Shown piece after piece: positions 5,239 to 9,388 of a stretch of DNA of 9,388 bases. How positions within the stretch are numbered: position 1 is the stretch's first letter; the number at the start of each line of letters is the position of its first letter. The translations under genes were made by a program, and so were the position numbers. The DNA is from Ruminococcus sp. (lineage in GTDB: Bacteria > Bacillota > Clostridia > Oscillospirales > Ruminococcaceae). The DNA lies in the NCBI GenBank assembly GCA_003488415.1, contig DNLQ01000193.1:1-9388 (forward strand). The letters run 5' to 3'. Below the pieces are notes generated by a model. It was not told where the DNA came from. It saw only the letters and a program-made list of their open reading frames with translations, and made no database searches.

Positions 5239-6651
5239 ATGACTGAAAAGAAACTGATGAATAAAGCAGTTTCGGGGGCGCACGATCTTCGTTCCGATCT
5301 GCTGTGGGCATTGAAGCAGTTCAAGTACCTTGTGTACTTTTTTGCGCCTGAGGTCATTCTTTCAGTGACCTCGGTAATATACTTTGCACGCAACTCACTG
5401 CTGTCCTCTCCGCTCTACATAGCGGTATTCGCATTGTTCCTGCTGATAGGCATCGTTGTAAAGGCAGCAGCTCTCAGCTATGGAACGGGACTTACCGGGG
5501 ACAGTCTCACACTTGCGGTCATAGCCTTCTTCACCGCAATGACTGAGCTTGGAGTATTTTTCCAGCTTTACATACGTACTCTCACGAATAACGAGATCAA
5601 GAAGCTGGTGATACTGGCATCCGGTGCGGCACTGCTGTGTGCTGTACTTGTATTCAGGGCTTTGCCTGCACTTCACGGAAAGCTCACTGAGGCAGAGCCG
5701 GTGAAGAAGGTAACAGGCAGACTGAAGGCATCAAGAGAGAGAGATCCGGGCTGGTACTGGTTCAGTACAGGTATGCTTCTCCTTTTTGCCGGAGTATTCA
5801 TGCTTGGCATATCCGCAACAGTCTTCCGCAGCCGCTTTGGTATGCAGCTCAAGCTCATAGAGACCGCCAAGTTCGTGGCTGTACTCAGTATAGCCGCACT
5901 GGAGACAGCTCCGAAGAAGAACAGCCGGGGAGCTGCAAGATTCGTTCTCTGCAATCCGGCATTCGTTGTAATGGTCCTTACAATGGGAGCGCTGCTGCTG
6001 ACCGGAGAGTTCGGAACTCTGATGATACTTCTGTTATTCCTGGAGATAAGTCTGCTGCTCACACGACGTTTCAGGCTTGCGGCAGGCATTGCAGCGGCAG
6101 CCTTCCTGGGAGGTCTCTGCATATACCTTCTTGCACCGGAGAACAGTCATGTATATCAGAGACTTTTCAATATCACTGCACTTGAGCAGGTGAACCTCGT
6201 CCGTGAGGAGCTTTCCGAAAGGACATACATATGGCCCAATCCCAACCGCTATGATGTGTACATCGGCGGAGAGCTTGCCACACGCTGCGAGGACTTCAGC
6301 TTTCTTAATATGCTTACGGTATTCGGCAAGCTGGCAGCAGTCATCATACTTGCAGCCTACCTTGCCCTGACACTGATACCAGCCGTGCGGCTGAGCGGCA
6401 GCAGAGGGAGCAGCTTTACAGCATCCGCAGGATTCTACGGAGTTGTGATGCTCCTCAGCTCCTGTACCGTACACTGTATGGCAAATGTGGCAGCTTACTT
6501 CTTTACCGGAGTCGGACTGCCCTTTGTCAGTGACGGCATAACGAATCTTATCTACTCAGTAATCTACCTCTGTCTGACGGCTCTGTCGCTGAGCCGCCGA
6601 AAGGAGAACATCTATGAGACCGATCAGGAAGCCGGAGCTGTCCTCAGTTAA
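5239..6651 (+). CDS. Divergent SEDS-family (FtsW/RodA/SpoVE-like) membrane protein
   Basis: 470 residues, mostly hydrophobic, with about ten predicted transmembrane segments. SEDS proteins polymerise lipid II into glycan strands together with a partner PBP. The family pattern is visible but eroded. GMQLKLIETAKF (201-212) corresponds to the usual q.QPSElaK, keeping Glu208 and Lys211. GEFGTLMILLLF (256-267) corresponds to PDlGTa. CEDFSFLNMLTVFGKLA (350-366) corresponds to tDFIFavigEElG, keeping the Asp (352) that is essential in RodA and FtsW. TGVGLPFVSDGITNL (423-437) corresponds to TGi.LPfvSyGgss. The extracellular loop before Asp352 (about 300-350) contains IWPNPNRYDVYIGGE instead of the usual Gly-rich segment. 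AAGGGG (5226-5231) precedes the ATG by 7 bases, and the gap to the LCP gene is 4 bases. The 3' end overlaps the next gene by 38 bases, implying translational coupling with the PBP-like partner. Confidence 0.8.
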   Translation: MTEKKLMNKAVSGAHDLRSDLLWALKQFKYLVYFFAPEVILSVTSVIYFARNSLLSSPLYIAVFALFLLIGIVVKAAALSYGTGLTGDSLTLAVIAFFTAMTELGVFFQLYIRTLTNNEIKKLVILASGAALLCAVLVFRALPALHGKLTEAEPVKKVTGRLKASRERDPGWYWFSTGMLLLFAGVFMLGISATVFRSRFGMQLKLIETAKFVAVLSIAALETAPKKNSRGAARFVLCNPAFVVMVLTMGALLLTGEFGTLMILLLFLEISLLLTRRFRLAAGIAAAAFLGGLCIYLLAPENSHVYQRLFNITALEQVNLVREELSERTYIWPNPNRYDVYIGGELATRCEDFSFLNMLTVFGKLAAVIILAAYLALTLIPAVRLSGSRGSSFTASAGFYGVVMLLSSCTVHCMANVAAYFFTGVGLPFVSDGITNLIYSVIYLCLTALSLSRRKENIYETDQEAGAVLS

Positions 6652-7858
6652 GAGAAAGCTCCGCACCTCGCCGGAGGCAGCTGCTGCAATGGCAATAGGT
6701 GCAGCGATATTCTGCTTCACGGCTTACTACAGCTTCTTTCCGAAAGCTCCGGAGTACACAGTCTCCGGGACTGAGAGCTGGTCAGATGACAGCGCAGTCT
6801 CAGAGGCATTAGCCGCAATGAGCCTTGCCCGGAACAACCTCCGCAGTGAGCATTATTCCGCTAAGCTGTCAGGTTCAGAGTACAGCTATTTCCCAAGCCG
6901 CAGCGGTATCTATGACCATTCCGGTCAGCTGTGCTATGACAGCAGTACAGCGGTGAACGAGATAAGCGCCATGTCCTCAGCCCGGAGCAGAGCCATGCTC
7001 TGCCGGTACCTCTACGGAGACGTGGATGCAGGCGGACTTGTGGGCTATCTGCGCTACGGCACAGCCGGAGGAAGTGAAGGCTGTTCAGTTACGCTGACTC
7101 TCCGTCCTCAGCTTGAGGAGAGCCTGTATATGCTGCTGAAGTACAACGGCATCCCCGGGGGATGTATAGTACAGGATGTTGATACCGGAGTGATCGAGGC
7201 GCTTACCGCAACAAGCACTGCCGGCATCGACCGTGAGATCACCGGATGCACCCAGTTTGAGGCGAACATCAGCGGAGAAGTATATCAGAAGCTGGGAGCA
7301 TCCGCAGAAGAAGCGTCAAGCGCCTTCGGCTACCGCAGCAGCTTCACCGAGGTGCATGACAAAGAGAAGGGTGAGCTGATCTCCGGCTACACCTTCCTCA
7401 CAGATTTCGGACTTCTCTCCGAGCGTCCGGATGATACAGGAGAGCCTGTGCCAAAGGATCAGGCTCTTGCAGCACCGATGGAAAAGGGATCCATAAGTCC
7501 CCTCCACCTTTGCAGCACCGTTCAGCGGATATGGTCAGGAAAGGACAGTATGCCGCTGCTTACGGAATCAGTAAGGGACAGTGCCGGAAATGCTCTGGAG
7601 CTGCCGTCAGTTACCCCCTCAGAGCTGCCACAGGAGCTTCTTGACAGATGCAGGGCAGCATTCACCCCGGCAGATACGGAAACAGCGAAGGTAAGCATCA
7701 TAAAGAACAGCGGCGAGGGAGTAAAGTACGCTGCCGGAGTCGTTGAGACTCAGGACGGAAGGAAAAAGGCTTTTGTTATCTACAGTCAGGAGGACAGCAG
7801 GATCACACTGCTCACTCCCTGCATAGCCTATTTTATTGAACACTCAGAGGAGGCATAA
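6614..7858 (+). CDS. PBP-like protein with inactivated transpeptidase domain (pseudoenzyme)
   Basis: 414 residues. Short cytoplasmic N-terminus, one transmembrane helix (about 23-42), then an extracellular region matching class B PBPs of the PbpA/FtsI type. SGIYDHSGQLCYDSS (97-111) equals the family's G.I.DRnG..La. A middle part with SARSRAMLCRYLYGD leads to CSVTLTLRPQLEESLY (v.LTID..LQ) and CIVQDVDTGVIEALTATS (vvld..TGeilAmaS). The catalytic core is damaged. Between residues about 200 and 220 the chain goes straight to a segment resembling the region after SxN (EANISGEVYQKLGAS), with no SxxK. The KTGTAE segment is IKNSGEG (363-369). MEKGSISPLHLCSTVQ (289-304) still matches GqG.i.vTPLqma. AAGGAG (6601-6606) sets the ATG at 6614, inside the SEDS gene (38-base overlap). 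It is likely a structural or activating partner of that SEDS protein, not a transpeptidase. Confidence 0.77.
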   Translation: MRPIRKPELSSVKRKLRTSPEAAAAMAIGAAIFCFTAYYSFFPKAPEYTVSGTESWSDDSAVSEALAAMSLARNNLRSEHYSAKLSGSEYSYFPSRSGIYDHSGQLCYDSSTAVNEISAMSSARSRAMLCRYLYGDVDAGGLVGYLRYGTAGGSEGCSVTLTLRPQLEESLYMLLKYNGIPGGCIVQDVDTGVIEALTATSTAGIDREITGCTQFEANISGEVYQKLGASAEEASSAFGYRSSFTEVHDKEKGELISGYTFLTDFGLLSERPDDTGEPVPKDQALAAPMEKGSISPLHLCSTVQRIWSGKDSMPLLTESVRDSAGNALELPSVTPSELPQELLDRCRAAFTPADTETAKVSIIKNSGEGVKYAAGVVETQDGRKKAFVIYSQEDSRITLLTPCIAYFIEHSEEA

Positions 7859-7860
7859 CA

Positions 7861-9012
7861 ATGGCAAAAAAGAAAAAGGAGAAGCGTACAGGCACATTCA
7901 TTACCGTGCTTGTGATGCTCCTTGTCACCACAGCCGCAGTACTTTTTGCGATATGCAATGCAGCACTGTCTACAGGCTTTTTTACAGCGAACTACACCTT
8001 CAGCAGCCTGCTGCAAAGCATATTTGACAGGGATGCAGCAGCAGACAAGGCGCTCTTTACGATGATAAACCACGAGGATCCGCGTTATCCCGATGTATAT
8101 TCGGCATTCAGGACGGCTGCATTCAGGAATCTGTTCTATATGACAGCATTTCTGGTGGCAGCACTGCTGGTATATGTACTCATAACGCTGATCTACCGCT
8201 GGGCTGAGTCTGTATCTGCAAAGCGCAAGCCGCCTCAGAAAGAGCAGTCCAGACCTCAGCAGCAGGTATACCAGAACCCTGCTCCCGCAGCACAGCCATA
8301 CCAGCCGGTATCTCCCTATGCACCGTCTCAGGGCTATAATGCGGGCTATACACCCGGATACAATACAGGCTATGCTCCCGGAGGATATGTTCCCCCGGCA
8401 CCCATGCCGCAGAATACTGCCGCAGCACCGCCTCCGGCAGCAGCACCGTCAGCTCCCGAGACAGTAGCTTCCGGAGCGTCAGGCTCTCGTGGTGCAAAGA
8501 CCATGAAGCTCAGACGTGATGCCATTGCCGAGCGTGCCGCAGCCGCAGCCGTTCCTCCCGAGCCGGTACAGCCCGAGCCTGAGGTCACAGGAATAGCTGC
8601 ATTCCTCAGAAACGCAGCTATCATCGTCTACACTGACATTAAGGAAAACGGAAAGACAGTACGCTACTTCATGGCAAGCACAGTACCTGATACAGAGTGC
8701 AGGGAGTTCCAGAACGATAAGGTGCGGCAGTTCATGCAGTTCAGCCGCCGTAATGCGGTATTCATTGCCGGAGACGGAAGCGGAAGGCTGCGTACAGATC
8801 TCAGGCTGCCAAAGAACCTGAGACTCCAGTACAGCGAGGAAGATGAGGTCTTCCAGCTTGCCTGCGGAGAGCGTGCGATAAGCTCTGACGACACCGCAGC
8901 TGTGCAGTCTGTTGATCTTGTACACTACGACGAGAATGAAGCCTACCGTGAGAAGTACGTCCGTGATGTGACCATGTATGAACGTGACTATCACGTTGAG
9001 ATAGCATACTGA
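7861..9012 (+). CDS. Two-pass membrane protein with Pro/Tyr-rich linker and unknown C-terminal domain
   Basis: 383 residues; family not recognised. A Lys-rich start (MAKKKKEKR) suggests a cytoplasmic N-terminus. Helix 1 is at about 12-33, an external segment of about 55 residues follows, and helix 2 is at about 92-112, returning the chain to the cytoplasm. A long disordered linker (118-240) then contains GYNAGYTPGYNTGYAPGGY (158-176), Ala/Pro runs and the basic motif KTMKLRRDAIAERA (213-226). The C-terminal part (about 243-383) is mixed charged and probably folded, with GIAAFLRNAAIIVYTDI, RNAVFIAGDGSGRLRTDL and a final YREKYVRDVTMYERDYHVEIAY. AGAGGAGG (7846-7853) is 7 bases before the ATG, and the gap to the PBP-like gene is 2 bases. 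It might link the extracellular SEDS/PBP parts to cytoplasmic regulators, a proposal based on topology and position only. Confidence 0.8.
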   Translation: MAKKKKEKRTGTFITVLVMLLVTTAAVLFAICNAALSTGFFTANYTFSSLLQSIFDRDAAADKALFTMINHEDPRYPDVYSAFRTAAFRNLFYMTAFLVAALLVYVLITLIYRWAESVSAKRKPPQKEQSRPQQQVYQNPAPAAQPYQPVSPYAPSQGYNAGYTPGYNTGYAPGGYVPPAPMPQNTAAAPPPAAAPSAPETVASGASGSRGAKTMKLRRDAIAERAAAAAVPPEPVQPEPEVTGIAAFLRNAAIIVYTDIKENGKTVRYFMASTVPDTECREFQNDKVRQFMQFSRRNAVFIAGDGSGRLRTDLRLPKNLRLQYSEEDEVFQLACGERAISSDDTAAVQSVDLVHYDENEAYREKYVRDVTMYERDYHVEIAY

Positions 9013-9026
9013 GGAAGGAGATATTT

Positions 9027-9388
9027 ATGATATACTGCCCTTACTGCAATGACGACAGGGAAGGACTGCGCTTTGCACTTACCCGTGATGATCTTCTTCT
9101 GATGTTCAACGAGGAGGAGCTTGCTGCACGCAAGGAGTACCTTATAGATCCGGTAATATTCGGAGAGGACGGAACTCTGAAAAAGTACGGCATCGACGCA
9201 GCTGCTGACGACTGCCTGAGAGTTCTTTTCCGTCACGGCGAGATACCGGATATACTCCGTGACAGGATAAGAATGGAACCTGCATCATCAGGCTCTCACG
9301 GTCACGTTTCAGTTGACGGCTATACCGCTGAGATCATCAGCAAGGGAGGAAAGCCCACTCCCCTGACCACCGTAGCCTGCGGCAACTG
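9027..9388 (+). CDS. Unknown protein beginning with a CPYC motif, N-terminal 120 residues (cut by window edge)
   Basis: The reading frame is open from the ATG at 9027 to the right edge. AAGGAG (9015-9020) stands 6 bases upstream, and the gap to the preceding stop is 14 bases, so it continues the operon. The protein begins MIYCPYCNDDREGLRFALT, half of a zinc-ribbon-like knuckle. A hydrophilic, charged stretch with no membrane helix follows, and the visible part ends with KGGKPTPLTTVACGN. A second Cys pair could follow just outside the window. I vaguely recall N-terminal zinc-ribbon segments like this before Walker A motifs in some cytoplasmic TRAFAC/double-GTPase proteins, but no nucleotide-binding motif is visible, so I give no functional name. 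Cytoplasmic location is inferred from the lack of a signal sequence. Confidence 0.75.
   Translation, partial: MIYCPYCNDDREGLRFALTRDDLLLMFNEEELAARKEYLIDPVIFGEDGTLKKYGIDAAADDCLRVLFRHGEIPDILRDRIRMEPASSGSHGHVSVDGYTAEIISKGGKPTPLTTVACGN

Noticed and set aside
8320..8400. Possible CRISPR or satellite repeat in the GY-rich stretch
   Set aside because: The periodicity reflects repeated Gly-Tyr and Pro codons in one reading frame; there are no conserved repeats separated by unique spacers.
8479..8994. 171-residue minus-strand open frame
   Set aside because: It lies antisense to the well-supported gene at 7861-9012, has no ribosome binding site, and reads as low-complexity Cys/Leu/Val-rich sequence typical of a shadow frame.
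1..9388. Mobile element or horizontally acquired island
   Set aside because: No integrase, transposase, tRNA target, terminal repeats or abrupt composition shift is visible; codon style is similar along the operon.

Overview
The window looks like a chromosomal segment of a Gram-positive anaerobe close to Ruminococcus (Clostridia, Oscillospiraceae). The pointers are a type I dockerin, strong AGGAGG-type ribosome binding sites, consensus sigma-A promoters, Thr/Lys/Pro-rich surface linkers and a GC content near 50% by spot count. The genus is an inference; no rRNA or other phylogenetic marker is present. I see no tRNA, CRISPR array, insertion sequence or phage gene.

Left arm (1-971, minus strand): the start of uvrC (nucleotide excision repair; its C-terminal part lies off the left edge) is preceded by a gene for a membrane-anchored, exported protein. 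That protein has a Lys/Thr/Pro linker and a C-terminal domain that resembles BECR-fold ribonuclease toxins. The two genes are 9 bases apart and appear to be transcribed from a perfect TTGACA-17-TATAAT promoter at 1066-1094. Its leader carries two adjacent hairpins.

Divergent intergenic region (972-1291): back-to-back promoters, a tandem 9-bp repeat, phased A-tracts and a small inverted repeat at the predicted rightward transcription start.

Right arm (1292 to the end, plus strand): one tightly packed operon of at least eight genes, with gaps of at most 18 bases and several overlaps. In order it encodes: a small lipoprotein; an exported stand-alone dockerin (TTG start); a lipid-anchored penicillin-binding-protein-like transpeptidase with all three active-site motifs; a two-pass membrane protein with a divergent LytR-CpsA-Psr (LCP) domain; a divergent SEDS (FtsW/RodA) polytopic protein; a second PBP-like protein that has lost its catalytic serine and KTG motif; a two-pass membrane protein with a Pro/Tyr-rich cytoplasmic linker; and the first 120 residues of a protein beginning with a CPYC motif.

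Taken together, the operon has the parts list of a peptidoglycan or wall-polymer assembly machine: SEDS glycosyltransferase, PBP partner, LCP ligase and a transpeptidase. Nearly every part is highly divergent, and some have lost signature catalytic residues. My main hypothesis is a specialised, paralogous SEDS/PBP envelope module, possibly with a dockerin-mediated link to cohesin-bearing surface proteins. Family assignments come from motif reading alone, without database searches.
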